DNA from: Posidoniimonas polymericola
GTDB lineage: Bacteria > Planctomycetota > Planctomycetia > Pirellulales > Lacipirellulaceae
DNA: 64,000 nt
Assembly: GCF_007859935.1 (NCBI RefSeq)
Contig: NZ_SJPO01000009.1
Location: 62,001 to 126,000, forward strand
Direction of reading: 5' to 3'
How positions within the stretch are numbered: the stretch's first letter is position 1; every line of letters starts with the position of its first letter. The notes under the pieces were generated by a model. That model had not been told where the DNA came from, made no database searches, and saw only the letters and a list, made by a program, of their open reading frames with translations. The translations under genes and the position numbers were made by a program. Below are positions 34,257 through 41,972 of the stretch, piece by piece.

Positions 34257-35297
34257 TTAGGCCGTGCCGGTCTCGCGTTCGAACTTCGCAAACACCATCC
34301 GCCCGGCGCTGGTCTGCAGCACGCTGGTCACGACCGAGCTGACCTGCTGGCCGATGTGGTCGCGGCCGCCGTCGATCACGACCATGGTGCCGTCGTCCAG
34401 GTAGCCGACGCCCTGGCTCGCTTCCTCGCCCGCCTTGATCACGCGGACCTCGACCTTCTCGCCCGGCAGGAAGACCGGCTTGAGCGAATTGGCGACGTCG
34501 TTCAGGTTCACCACGCCGACGTTCTGCAGCTTGGCGACCTTGTTGAGGTTGTAGTCGTTCGTGACGATCTTGCCCTCGAGGTGCTTGGCCAGGATCACCA
34601 GCTTCTGGTCGACCGGCTGGTCGCCGAACTCGGGGAGCTCGCGGTCGAAGATCACCAGCTCGACCTGCTGGTCGCTCCGCAGGCGGTTGAGGATGTCGAG
34701 GCCGCGGCGGCCCTTGCTGCGGCGGAGCTTGTCGCTGGAGTCGGCGATCGCCTGCAGCTCGCCGATGACGAACTGCGGCATCACCAGCTGGTTGTCGATG
34801 ACGCGGGTCTCGACCAGGTCGGCGATGCGGCCGTCGATCACGACGCTGGTGTCGAGCACCAGCGGCTTGAGGCCCTTGAGCTGTTTGGCGAACTCCACGT
34901 AGGGGATGATGAAGCGGAAGTCGTTGCGGGTCTGCATCAGCACGCTGGTGCACGCGTAGCACAGCACCATGCCGAGGATCAGCGATATCCAGGTCGACGC
35001 CTCAGAGGAACCGGCCGGCAGCACCGGGCTGATCGCCAGCTTAGTCACGTACGTCAGGAACAACCCAATGATCAGCCCGAAGTACACCGACGTGATCACG
35101 TCGAGGCGTTTGCGCCGCGACGCGATGTCGATCGCGATCGTCGCGACCGCCAGCAGCATGATGCCCGCGAACGCCGCGGCGGGCAGCCAGGTCGGCCAGT
35201 TCTGGTCCTCGCCCGGCAGCACCTTGGACTGCACCAACTGGAACCCCAGCCCGGCGGCCACCATCAGGAACACCAGGCGGAGAATCAGCAGGGCCAT
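34257..35297 (-). CDS. PIN/TRAM-domain membrane protein (YacL-like)
   Basis: A 346-aa protein. The N-terminal ~120 residues contain four transmembrane helices (LLILRLVFLMVAAGLGFQLV; PAAAFAGIMLLAVATIAI; VYFGLIIGLFLTYVT; ISLILGMVLCYACTSVLM). A PIN nuclease domain follows (KPLVLDTSVVIDGRIADLVE, FVIGELQAIADSSD, IVTNDYNLNKVAKLQNVGVV) with the acidic metal ligands in place. The C terminus is a TRAM domain (GEKVEVRVIKAGEEASQGVG; GTMVVIDGGRDHIG). This is the layout of Bacillus YacL and its widespread relatives, thought to act on RNA at the membrane; the exact substrate is unknown. Confidence 0.9.
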   Translation of the reverse strand: MALLILRLVFLMVAAGLGFQLVQSKVLPGEDQNWPTWLPAAAFAGIMLLAVATIAIDIASRRKRLDVITSVYFGLIIGLFLTYVTKLAISPVLPAGSSEASTWISLILGMVLCYACTSVLMQTRNDFRFIIPYVEFAKQLKGLKPLVLDTSVVIDGRIADLVETRVIDNQLVMPQFVIGELQAIADSSDKLRRSKGRRGLDILNRLRSDQQVELVIFDRELPEFGDQPVDQKLVILAKHLEGKIVTNDYNLNKVAKLQNVGVVNLNDVANSLKPVFLPGEKVEVRVIKAGEEASQGVGYLDDGTMVVIDGGRDHIGQQVSSVVTSVLQTSAGRMVFAKFERETGTA

Positions 35298-35426
35298 TGG
35301 GTGTTCCGGGGGAGAGCTAGGGGGGGCCCGGCCCCGTGGGGCCGTGAACTTGCAACGCTTGGACCCTCAATTGTACCCCGCCGGCAACCCGCCCGACTAC
35401 CGGAAACGGGACCAAACGCCCCCGGC

Positions 35427-36512
35427 CTACGGCTTGCGGTAGGCCTCGAGGGCGTAACGATCCGTAATTCCGGAAAGATAGTCAGCCGCGGCCCTCCGGG
35501 CGTCGCCCGGGCTAACCTGACGGTAGTGCGGCGGGACCCGCTCCGGGTCGGCCACGCAGCGGTCGTACAGCTCGCCCAGGGCGGCGGTCGCCTCCGTCCG
35601 GTGCTGCAGCACCAGCGGGTGCCGGTACACGCGGTTGAACAAGAACTCCTCCAGCTCCCGCTTCTTGTCGGCGATCTCGTCCGAGACCGTCGCGACGATC
35701 GGCGCGGCGCGGGCCGCTTCGGCGTTGGGGAGGTCGAGCTCCCCGAGCCGCGCCTGCGCCACCCCGAGCAGATCGCTCACCTGCCAGTCGAGCAGCTCGT
35801 GGATGGTCGCCCGCCGCAGCTCCAGCGGCGTCAGGTTCGTGTAGCGGTTCTCGATCCGCCGCGCGGCCTCGTCCCACAACTCCAGCTCGCGCAGCTCGCC
35901 GAGGTCGAGCAGGCCGAGCTCCAACGCGTCGTCGGCGTCGTGTGCGTCGTAGGCGATGCTGTCCGCGGCGTCGACAATCTGCACCTCGATGATCGGGCTC
36001 CGCAGGGCGCCGTCGGGCGTCTTGTCCGCGCGGCGGCGTTGGCCCTCCAGCACCTCCCGCGTCAGGTTTAGCCCCGGGAACTCGACGTACCGGACCTCTA
36101 GCAATTCGAAGATCCGCAGCGCCTGGGCGTTGTGGTTAAAGCCGCCGTGCCCCGCCAGCCGCTCGTCCAGCAGGTCCTCGCCCGCGTGGCCGAACGGCGG
36201 GTGGCCGATGTCGTGCGCCAGGGCGAGCGCCTCGACCAGGTCCTCGTTGACGCGGAGCGCCCGGGCCATGGTCCGGGCGAGCGACGCCACCTCCATCGTG
36301 TGCGTGAGTCGTGTGCGGTGGTAGTCGCCCAGCTCGCCGGTAAAGACCTGCGTCTTGTGGCTCAGGCGGCGGAACGCCGAGCTGTGCACGATGCGGTCGC
36401 GGTCGCGTTGGAACGGCGAGCGGTACCGGTGCGGCGGCTCGGGGTGCACCCGCCCGGCCGTGTCATCCGGGTGCATCGCGTACGGGGCCAGCGGGTCGGA
36501 CTCTAGGATCAT
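35427..36512 (-). CDS. dgt: dGTP triphosphohydrolase-like HD protein (Dgt)
   Basis: A 361-aa HD-superfamily enzyme that hydrolyses dNTPs to nucleoside and triphosphate. The family N terminus is RSPFQRDRDRIVHSSAFRRL, then SHKTQVFTGELGDYHRTRLTHT, with the HD metal site EALALAHDIGHPPFGHAGED and GGFNHNAQALRI. The downstream signature VDAADSIAYDAHDADDAL is also typical. Length matches the short bacterial dGTPase group. It is transcribed toward the PIN/TRAM gene, with ~130 bases between. Confidence 0.93.
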   Translation of the reverse strand: MILESDPLAPYAMHPDDTAGRVHPEPPHRYRSPFQRDRDRIVHSSAFRRLSHKTQVFTGELGDYHRTRLTHTMEVASLARTMARALRVNEDLVEALALAHDIGHPPFGHAGEDLLDERLAGHGGFNHNAQALRIFELLEVRYVEFPGLNLTREVLEGQRRRADKTPDGALRSPIIEVQIVDAADSIAYDAHDADDALELGLLDLGELRELELWDEAARRIENRYTNLTPLELRRATIHELLDWQVSDLLGVAQARLGELDLPNAEAARAAPIVATVSDEIADKKRELEEFLFNRVYRHPLVLQHRTEATAALGELYDRCVADPERVPPHYRQVSPGDARRAAADYLSGITDRYALEAYRKP

Positions 36513-36651
36513 GACGAGGTCGAACGCGACTGGTTGGCGGGGGAGTGCTAGTATCGGGCCGGCGGCGTCGGCGCGCCGCCCTTACCCCTTTAGCATAGGT
36601 CGCCCCGGCTTCCCAGGCTAATCGGCGCCGCCGGATCCTAACCGCCGGCCG

Positions 36652-37119
36652 CTAAGCTTCCTGCCCCGAGTCGCGGCGGCGCGCCATGATCAGCCGCAGG
36701 GCGTCGCCGATGGTACAGATCGCGACCGCCTCTTCGTTCGAGACCCGCTGGTCGATCCCCAGCAGCTCGAGCTCCTCGTCAAGCTCCATGACCAGCTCGA
36801 GGGTCGCGAGCGAGTCGTCGGCGATCTCGGCGATCTCGGTGCCTGAGTCGACCGCTTCGGGCTCGACGCCAAACGCCTCGGCCAGGCGGTTCCGCAGCCG
36901 CTCGGCCTGCGCGAGCCCCTGCCACAGCAGGCAGCCACAGTCGGGGCACGGGGCGTCGCCGGTCTCGGGGAGCCCAGCCCCGGCGTCCGAGCCGCAGACC
37001 GCGCAGCGGCTCTCGGTGACCCGCGAACCTCGCTTAACCGGGGCCGCGCCCACCGGGGGTGCACTTTCCGTGTGGCTGGGGGTGATGGCCGACCCAGCCG
37101 CCTGGTCGATGGAGGGCAT
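36652..37119 (-). CDS. Zinc-ribbon / acyl-carrier-protein-like fusion protein
   Basis: A 155-aa protein. Residues ~38-65 form a zinc ribbon (RCAVCGSDAGAGLPETGDAP then CPDCGCLLWQG, two CxxC pairs). Residues ~70-150 look like an acyl carrier protein: LRNRLAEAFGVEPEAVDSGT, IAEIADDSLATLELVMELDE and TIGDALRLIMARR. The DSLATLELVMELDEE stretch corresponds to the ACP D-S-L-(x)-x-x-E-L-V-M helix that carries phosphopantetheine. The acceptor Ser is present (DDSLA), so it could be a functional carrier, but no fatty-acid or polyketide gene is near. Confidence 0.68.
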   Translation of the reverse strand: MPSIDQAAGSAITPSHTESAPPVGAAPVKRGSRVTESRCAVCGSDAGAGLPETGDAPCPDCGCLLWQGLAQAERLRNRLAEAFGVEPEAVDSGTEIAEIADDSLATLELVMELDEELELLGIDQRVSNEEAVAICTIGDALRLIMARRRDSGQEA

Positions 37120-37622
37120 GCTGTTGCTCTCTCGGTTTGAAAGACGTGTGAGGAAAATCCGCCCACTTAAACGCCGTCAACCGGCGGGTGTTACAAACCG
37201 ACTTTTTTCCGCTGTACGGACATCGGTTTATAGGGACAAAAGTCGCGATCTGCGCGGGCCGACGCGTCCCTCCCGCTCTGCTATAGCAGTGCGCAGTGCA
37301 ACGGCCGACCCGCAGACCCGGCGACTTTTGTCCCTTGGTGCGCGCCAGCGCCGACAAAAGTGATGGCCATTGTTCCGCGTCGGAATCGCTCTACTGAATA
37401 GCAATCAAGCGTGCCAACAGAACCGCAACGACCGCCCTGATTGGACCACGGCGCGTGGATCTTTTCGACAAAAATGTCACCAGAAAGCGGCGATGCTCGC
37501 GGACGCAACTCCGCACAATGCATTCTGTTTGCCTACTCTCACAGCGTTGCTGTAACGCGAACCACAACGGCCGCGCACGGGCCACCAACCTGGGTGATCG
37601 CAAGGCAGCGGGACTACCCTAG
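37120..37622. other. Intergenic region with one copy of the dispersed element; no gene seen
   Basis: It lies between the start of the zinc-ribbon/ACP gene and the 3' end of the sulfatase gene. The left part holds the 161-bp element (37201-37361). The right part (37362-37622) is of lower GC content and contains only short frames without coding character. Confidence 0.6.
37201..37361. repeat. Dispersed ~162-bp hairpin-bounded element, copy 3
   Basis: Left hairpin ACTTTTTTCC (37201-37210, one change from the consensus) / GGGACAAAAGT (37233-37243). Right hairpin ACTTTTGTC (37324-37332) / GACAAAAGT (37353-37361), loop 20. The inner arms GGGACAAAAGTCGC (37233-37246) and GCGACTTTTGTCCC (37321-37334) are a perfect 14-bp inverted repeat. 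A perfect palindrome CTGCTATAGCAG (37278-37289) sits exactly at their centre (37283.5). GCTATAGCAG occurs 79 bases from the element start, as in copy 1. Confidence 0.78.
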
Positions 37623-40001
37623 CTACTTCAACTCGACACGCACGGTGTCGATCGCGCCGTCAAACGCGAACGGCCGCCGGTCGAAGTAGTCGAGCGACAC
37701 GGTCGAGCCGAGGTCGACGCCGACGTCGAGGGTCTCGCTGGCGGAGAACGCGGCGGGGACCGTGCGGGCCAGCTTGGTCGAGCCGACCTCCTGCCCATCG
37801 ACCAGCAGCCGCACCGTGCCCGGCTGGCCGGGGCCGTCGATCTGGGTGACGACCTTGATCGTGTGCCGCCCGGCGGTGAGCGGCTCGGCGCTCTCCGCAG
37901 CGTACTGCTCGATGATCAGCATGTTGTAGAGGTACTTGAGCCGGCCCTGGTCGAGGTACAGCGCCAGCCCGCCGCCGGATCCCCCCAGCGCGTACAGCAC
38001 GCCGCTGGCGTTCTCGCCGACCTCGAGGCCGATGGTCACCTCGTTCGACTGCCGGCCCAGGCCGGGCGCGGTGAACTCGGGCATCCGCCGCGTGCTGCCG
38101 GTGAAGGTCCACTCGGTGTAGGGGGTCGTGATCCGGTCCTCGGGGTGCAGCCGCAGCCAGTTGCCGGCGCCGATCGGGAAGCCCTGGTTGTCCTCGGCGA
38201 GGGCCAGGAACGCCTGCTTCAGTTCGGCCAGCTTGTCGGGCATCGCCTCGGCAAGGTCGGTGGCCTGCGAGAAGTCCTCCCGGAGGTTGTACAGCTCCCA
38301 CTGATCGTTGGCGGAGTCCCAGCCGGCGATCCGCGGCGCCGATGCGGCGGCGTTCCACGGGATGAACGGCCCGAACGTGCCGGCGAACCAGCCGTCCTGG
38401 TAGATGCCGCGGCTGCCGTTGTTGTCGAAGTACTGCGTCGACTTGGCAGGCTCGGCGTCGGCGTTGGCGAAGGTGTAGGCGAGGCTCGTGCCGTCGATCT
38501 CGATCTGCCGCTGGCCGTTGACTACCTCGGGCGGCGTGATGCCGAGCACCTCGTAGATCGTCGGAGCGATGTCGACCACGTGGTGGAACTGCGTCCGCAT
38601 CGGCTTGCTGGGCTCAATCCCCTTGGGCCACGACACCACCAGCGGGTTCCGCGTGCCGCCGAAATGGGCAGCCACCAGCTTGGTTGACTTGAACGGCGTC
38701 GAGCCGGCCCACGCCCAGCCGGCGTGGTACATGTTGTCGGTCTTCGGCGTGCCCAGCGCGTCGAGCCCCCCCAGCCGCTCGAGCGCCGCCAGCTGCTGGT
38801 CGATCGTGTTGGGGATGTTGTTCTGCGCCAAGAGCTCGCTGACCGAGCCCTGCTGCCCCTCCGAACTGGAGCCGTTGTCACCCCACACGTAGAAGATCAG
38901 CGTGTTGTCTCGCAGCCCCCGCGCGGCGAGCCCGTCGACCAAACGGCCCACCTCGTGGTCGGTGTGCTCCACAAAGCCGGCGTACAGCTCCATGCCACGC
39001 CGCTGGAATGCCTGCTGCCGCTCGGGAATGTCGTCCCACGCCTGCATGGTCGGGTCGCGGGGGGTAAGCTTCGTGCCGGGCGGGATGACCCCCTCGGTGA
39101 GCTGCCGCCGGAACGTCCGCTCGCGGTAGGCGTCCCAGCCGTCGTCGAACTTGCCGCGGTACTTGTCGGCCCACTCCGGGAAGATATGGTGCGGCCCGTG
39201 CACGGCGCCGGTCGCCCAGTACATGAAGAACGGCTTGTCGGGCGCGAACGACTGCTTGTCGTCGAGCCAGCCGAGCGCCTTGTCGACCATGTCCACCGTC
39301 AGGTGGTAGTCCGGGTCGTCGTGCGGCGGCTCGACCGTGTCGTAGTTCTCGACCAGCCGCGGCTCCCACTGCGACGTCTCGCCGGCCAGGAAGCCGTAGA
39401 AGTACTCGAAACCGTAGCCGTTCGGCCAGCGGTCCTTGGGGCCAATCGAGGTGGTCTCGGTGGCGGGCGTGTTGTGCCACTTGCCGAACGCGGCCGTGTG
39501 GTAGCCGTAGTGCTTGAGCACCTCCGGGATGGTGGCTGCCGTCTTGGGGATGACCCCCGTGTAGCCGTCGAACGCGACCGCCCGCTCGGCGATCGTGCCC
39601 GAGCCGACCCGGGTGTGGTTGCGGCCGGTGAGCAGCGCCGCGCGGGTCGGCGAGCAGATCGAGGTGGTGTGGAAGCAGTTGTACCGGAGCCCCTCGTCGG
39701 CCAGCCGGCTGAGGGTCGGCGTGTGGACCTCGCCGCCGAACGTGTCGGCCACGCCGAAGCCGACGTCGTCGATCAGCACGATCAGGATGTTCGGCGCGTC
39801 GGCCGGCAGCCGCTGGGGCTCGGCGGGCCACTTCATGGTGGAGTCCTGCAGCCGCGGCTTGGCAACGCCTGCCATCGGCTGCGTCGGGAAGGGCAAGACC
39901 GAGCCGTCGGTAGGCGTCGTGTCGGCCGCCGGCGAGACGGAACCGATCAACAGAATCGCTGAACAGACAAGCGGCGCAATCCAGGAGCAAGAAGGGGGCA
40001 T
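37623..40001 (-). CDS. Arylsulfatase (formylglycine-dependent sulfatase)
   Basis: A 792-aa secreted sulfatase. The signal peptide is SWIAPLVCSAILLIGSVSPA, followed by the metal-site start NILIVLIDDVGFGVADTFGG. The formylglycine motif is SICSPTRAALLTGR (CxPxR, ~residues 114-127), so an FGE-type maturase is needed. Other active-site phrases are AAFGKWHNTPATE, GAVHGPHHIFPEW and FYVWGDNGSSSEGQQG. After the catalytic core (to ~residue 610), the C-terminal ~180 residues form a beta-rich accessory domain (VTIGLEVGENASGVLYALGG; TVRLLVDGQEVGSTKLA). Such enzymes desulfate algal polysaccharides in planctomycetes. It resembles the long AtsA-like group; the substrate cannot be told from sequence. Confidence 0.93.
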   Translation of the reverse strand: MPPSCSWIAPLVCSAILLIGSVSPAADTTPTDGSVLPFPTQPMAGVAKPRLQDSTMKWPAEPQRLPADAPNILIVLIDDVGFGVADTFGGEVHTPTLSRLADEGLRYNCFHTTSICSPTRAALLTGRNHTRVGSGTIAERAVAFDGYTGVIPKTAATIPEVLKHYGYHTAAFGKWHNTPATETTSIGPKDRWPNGYGFEYFYGFLAGETSQWEPRLVENYDTVEPPHDDPDYHLTVDMVDKALGWLDDKQSFAPDKPFFMYWATGAVHGPHHIFPEWADKYRGKFDDGWDAYRERTFRRQLTEGVIPPGTKLTPRDPTMQAWDDIPERQQAFQRRGMELYAGFVEHTDHEVGRLVDGLAARGLRDNTLIFYVWGDNGSSSEGQQGSVSELLAQNNIPNTIDQQLAALERLGGLDALGTPKTDNMYHAGWAWAGSTPFKSTKLVAAHFGGTRNPLVVSWPKGIEPSKPMRTQFHHVVDIAPTIYEVLGITPPEVVNGQRQIEIDGTSLAYTFANADAEPAKSTQYFDNNGSRGIYQDGWFAGTFGPFIPWNAAASAPRIAGWDSANDQWELYNLREDFSQATDLAEAMPDKLAELKQAFLALAEDNQGFPIGAGNWLRLHPEDRITTPYTEWTFTGSTRRMPEFTAPGLGRQSNEVTIGLEVGENASGVLYALGGSGGGLALYLDQGRLKYLYNMLIIEQYAAESAEPLTAGRHTIKVVTQIDGPGQPGTVRLLVDGQEVGSTKLARTVPAAFSASETLDVGVDLGSTVSLDYFDRRPFAFDGAIDTVRVELK

Positions 40002-40066
40002 GGCGTGTTCCGTCGGCCGCGAACGCGGCTGTTCAAGGTCGGCGGGATCTAAAGAGGCTCGCCACT

Positions 40067-40076
40067 AGTATAGCAG
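40067..40076 (-). promoter_or_regulatory. Possible extended -10 promoter of the sulfatase gene
   Basis: On the minus strand, TGCTATACT matches an extended -10 element (TGnTATAAT) with one mismatch in the hexamer, ~65 bases before the sulfatase ATG. No good -35 is seen. Confidence 0.3.
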
Positions 40077-40141
40077 ACGTCCGCCGGCCGGGCGGGCAAA
40101 CAAGGGCGTGTTTGCCGCCCGCAATTCGCCCGGCGGTTTGC

Positions 40142-40603
40142 TTAGCAGTCCGGTTCGCCCGCCGGCGTATCCCCCGACTGCAGGCCGGAGAGCGTTAGCG
40201 CCACCGCCATCAGCAGGAACGACGACAGCCACACACGGTAGCCGACCTGTAGCGAGTTGAACGCCGCTTCGCCGATCAAGCCGTAGATGCCGACGCCGCC
40301 GACCAGCACGCCGGCGGCGACAAAGCAACGCGGCCTCGCCCAGAACCGCCCGCGGCGGAAACGGCTGACGACGACCAACAACAGCGTCCCATGCATCACC
40401 GACGCCACGATCGACAGGAAATAGTAGCCCTGCACCGGGACAACGGTCCCAAACAGACTCAGCCCCAGACACTCGATGCCGGGCGCTCGATTGGTCGCCG
40501 GCAGGAACAGCGACACGAACCAGTTCACCACCGACGCCACAAACGGCACGAACGACAACAGGTCGGCGAGGCTCCAGCGGTAGGGTTTGGGAGCGGAGTC
40601 CAT
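40142..40603 (-). CDS. Small four-helix membrane protein, unknown function
   Basis: A 153-aa unrecognised protein with about four hydrophobic helices: LADLLSFVPFVASVVNWFVS, GYYFLSIVASVMHGTLLLVV, CFVAAGVLVGGVGIYGLIGE and VWLSSFLLMAVALTLSG. The N terminus (MDSAPKPYRWS) is short and cytosolic. The gene follows the similarly small membrane protein at 40634-41017 after 30 bases on the same strand, so the two are probably cotranscribed. Confidence 0.65.
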   Translation of the reverse strand: MDSAPKPYRWSLADLLSFVPFVASVVNWFVSLFLPATNRAPGIECLGLSLFGTVVPVQGYYFLSIVASVMHGTLLLVVVSRFRRGRFWARPRCFVAAGVLVGGVGIYGLIGEAAFNSLQVGYRVWLSSFLLMAVALTLSGLQSGDTPAGEPDC

Positions 40604-40633
40604 GCTGATGCCCTGGAGTGGCGAGCACTGCTC

Positions 40634-41017
40634 TTAGCCGGCTATCGCGGGCATGAGGACCAACGCCAAGAACCCCGCGAGGAAGCCCAGCGGAAGCGAG
40701 TCAGAAAGCCTATCGGGGCGTCTCGGCTCCCGGTGGAGGAACAAGGTCAGCCATCCAACGCAGGTGGCCCCCGGACCGATGATCGCGGCCCCCGTGAAGA
40801 GCGAGTAAATGACCGCCGCCGTCATCCGGTCGTGCCGGCCTTGGTAAATGAAAAATCCGACCACAAACCCGGCAGCGATCAACAGGAACGAAAAACCTAT
40901 CGCCCCGATGCATGACCGCAGCACCGCGTCGGAGAACGGCCGCCGCTCGCCTCGGCCGTTGGGCAACTCCGGCAGACCGCTATCGATCTGCTGCGGCGAT
41001 TGATAAGGGTTCTCCAT
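40634..41017 (-). CDS. Small membrane protein with planctomycete-type NPYQSP N terminus
   Basis: A 127-aa protein starting MENPYQSPQQIDSG. A short MxNPYQSP/NPYxxP leader before hydrophobic helices is a recurrent motif of small planctomycete membrane proteins of unknown role. Three helices follow: AIGFSFLLIAAGFVVGFFIY, AAVIYSLFTGAAIIGPG and LPLGFLAGFLALVLMPAI. It is paired with the gene at 40142. Confidence 0.68.
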   Translation of the reverse strand: MENPYQSPQQIDSGLPELPNGRGERRPFSDAVLRSCIGAIGFSFLLIAAGFVVGFFIYQGRHDRMTAAVIYSLFTGAAIIGPGATCVGWLTLFLHREPRRPDRLSDSLPLGFLAGFLALVLMPAIAG

Positions 41018-41052
41018 GGCGACAACCTCTCCGAAATAGAGACGCGGTTGTT

Positions 41053-41115
41053 GGGGAACACTAATCGCCGCTAATGACTGCTACTCACAATCATTAGCGT
41101 TTATCAGTGTTCCCC
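41053..41115. repeat. Nested hairpin between the HIT gene and the NPYQSP gene
   Basis: The inner stem CGCTAATGA (41069-41077) / TCATTAGCG (41091-41099) is perfect, with a 13-base loop. The outer arms GGGGAACACT (41053-41062) / AGTGTTCCCC (41106-41115) are also perfect. Lying just after the HIT-gene stop, it could end or stabilise that transcript; it also looks like a dispersed repeat. Confidence 0.7.
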
Positions 41116-41120
41116 CCACC

Positions 41121-41663
41121 TCACGCATCACAATCACACAGCACCCGCCACAGTTCTTCGAGCGCCTGCGGGATCACCCGTACGCCGGCGGTGGTGCTCA
41201 TGAAGTTGTGGTCGCCGGTCCAGCGGGGGACGATGTGCCAGTGCAGGTGGCCCGGCACGCCGGCGCCGGCGATCTGGCCCAGGTTGAGCCCGATGTTGAA
41301 GCCCTGCGCAGTGAGCCGCTCGGCGAGCTGCTGCTTGGTCCGCGCGAGGGCGTGCATCAGCTCCAGGTGCTCCTCGTCGGTCAGCTCGGCGAGGTCCGCC
41401 ACGTGCCGCAGCGGCGCAAGCAGCAGGTGGCCGTTGCTGTACGGGTAACGGTTCAAGACGCCCTGTGAGCACGCGCCGCGGTAGAACACCAGCAGCTGCT
41501 CGTTGACCGCGGGCTGGTCGTCGTAGTCGGCGGCCGCGCGGCACAGGAAGCAGTCGCGCTTGGCGCCGTCCCGCCAGGCGGTCGGCGTCGGCGGCGCGGG
41601 CTCGGCCTGCTTGCCCTTGATGTAGCTCAGCCGCCACGGCGCCCACAGGCGTTGCTCGTCCAT
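41121..41663 (-). CDS. HIT-family hydrolase
   Basis: A 180-aa protein. ATG 41663 (MDEQRLWAPWRLSYIKGKQA) gives the typical start of the bacterial HIT/Ap4A-hydrolase-like group; the frame upstream to 41906 runs through the repeat element and is not credible. A CFLC zinc-type pair (KRDCFLCRAA) and the histidine triad HLHWHIVPR near residue 147 are visible, with the supporting phrase RYPYSNGHLLLAPLRHVADL. HIT proteins act on nucleoside phosphoryl compounds; the true substrate is unknown. Confidence 0.92.
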   Translation of the reverse strand: MDEQRLWAPWRLSYIKGKQAEPAPPTPTAWRDGAKRDCFLCRAAADYDDQPAVNEQLLVFYRGACSQGVLNRYPYSNGHLLLAPLRHVADLAELTDEEHLELMHALARTKQQLAERLTAQGFNIGLNLGQIAGAGVPGHLHWHIVPRWTGDHNFMSTTAGVRVIPQALEELWRVLCDCDA

Positions 41664-41708
41664 GCTTGCTCGATATGGTTTGTTGGAGGCTCTAGGCCGC
41701 GAGTCGCA

Positions 41709-41897
41709 AAATGGGGACTGGCTCGAAGCGCGAGGAGGGTCGGAGCACGAGGTTCGCACGAATGCGTCGTGCCTGTCCCCTTTTTTCGACGGACCACCCC
41801 GTAAGGCTTCCGCTTGAAAAGGGGACAGGCACGCGACCGCGGTCGCGTCAAACCCTAGGCATCGATCCGCCGTGCGGTCGAGAGCCAGTCCCCATTT
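41709..41897. repeat. Nested double palindrome (REP/BIME-like element)
   Basis: Outer arms AAATGGGGACTGGCTC (41709-41724) / GAGCCAGTCCCCATTT (41882-41897) and inner arms GTGCCTGTCCCCTTTT (41769-41784) / AAAAGGGGACAGGCAC (41817-41832) are both perfect 16-bp inverted repeats. All four share the GGGGAC core. The element fills most of the gap between the HIT gene and the next gene. This form resembles REP/BIME elements moved by RAYT transposases, but no transposase gene is present in the window. Confidence 0.85.
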
Positions 41898-41921
41898 CAA
41901 GCTCACTTGCTTCGCCGCGAT

Positions 41922-41953
41922 CTTCGTGCCTTCGTGCCTTCGTGCCTTCGTGG
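41922..41953. repeat. 8-bp tandem repeat, four units
   Basis: CTTCGTGC occurs three times in tandem, followed by the variant CTTCGTGG, directly after the nested palindrome and just past the 3' end of the downstream gene. Confidence 0.85.
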
Positions 41954-41972
41954 TTAGTCAGCCAGTGCCCAG

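Noticed and set aside
34150..34962. Long N-terminal extension of the cytochrome-b-like gene
   Set aside because: It lies antisense or out of frame to the PIN/TRAM gene region, while AGGGAGG and a transmembrane helix mark ATG 34149 as the start.
37362..37622. Short frames downstream of the dispersed element before the sulfatase gene
   Set aside because: They overlap the sulfatase 3' end in another frame and lack coding character.
41664..41906. N-terminal extension of the HIT gene
   Set aside because: It runs through the nested palindrome; ATG 41663 gives the family N terminus.
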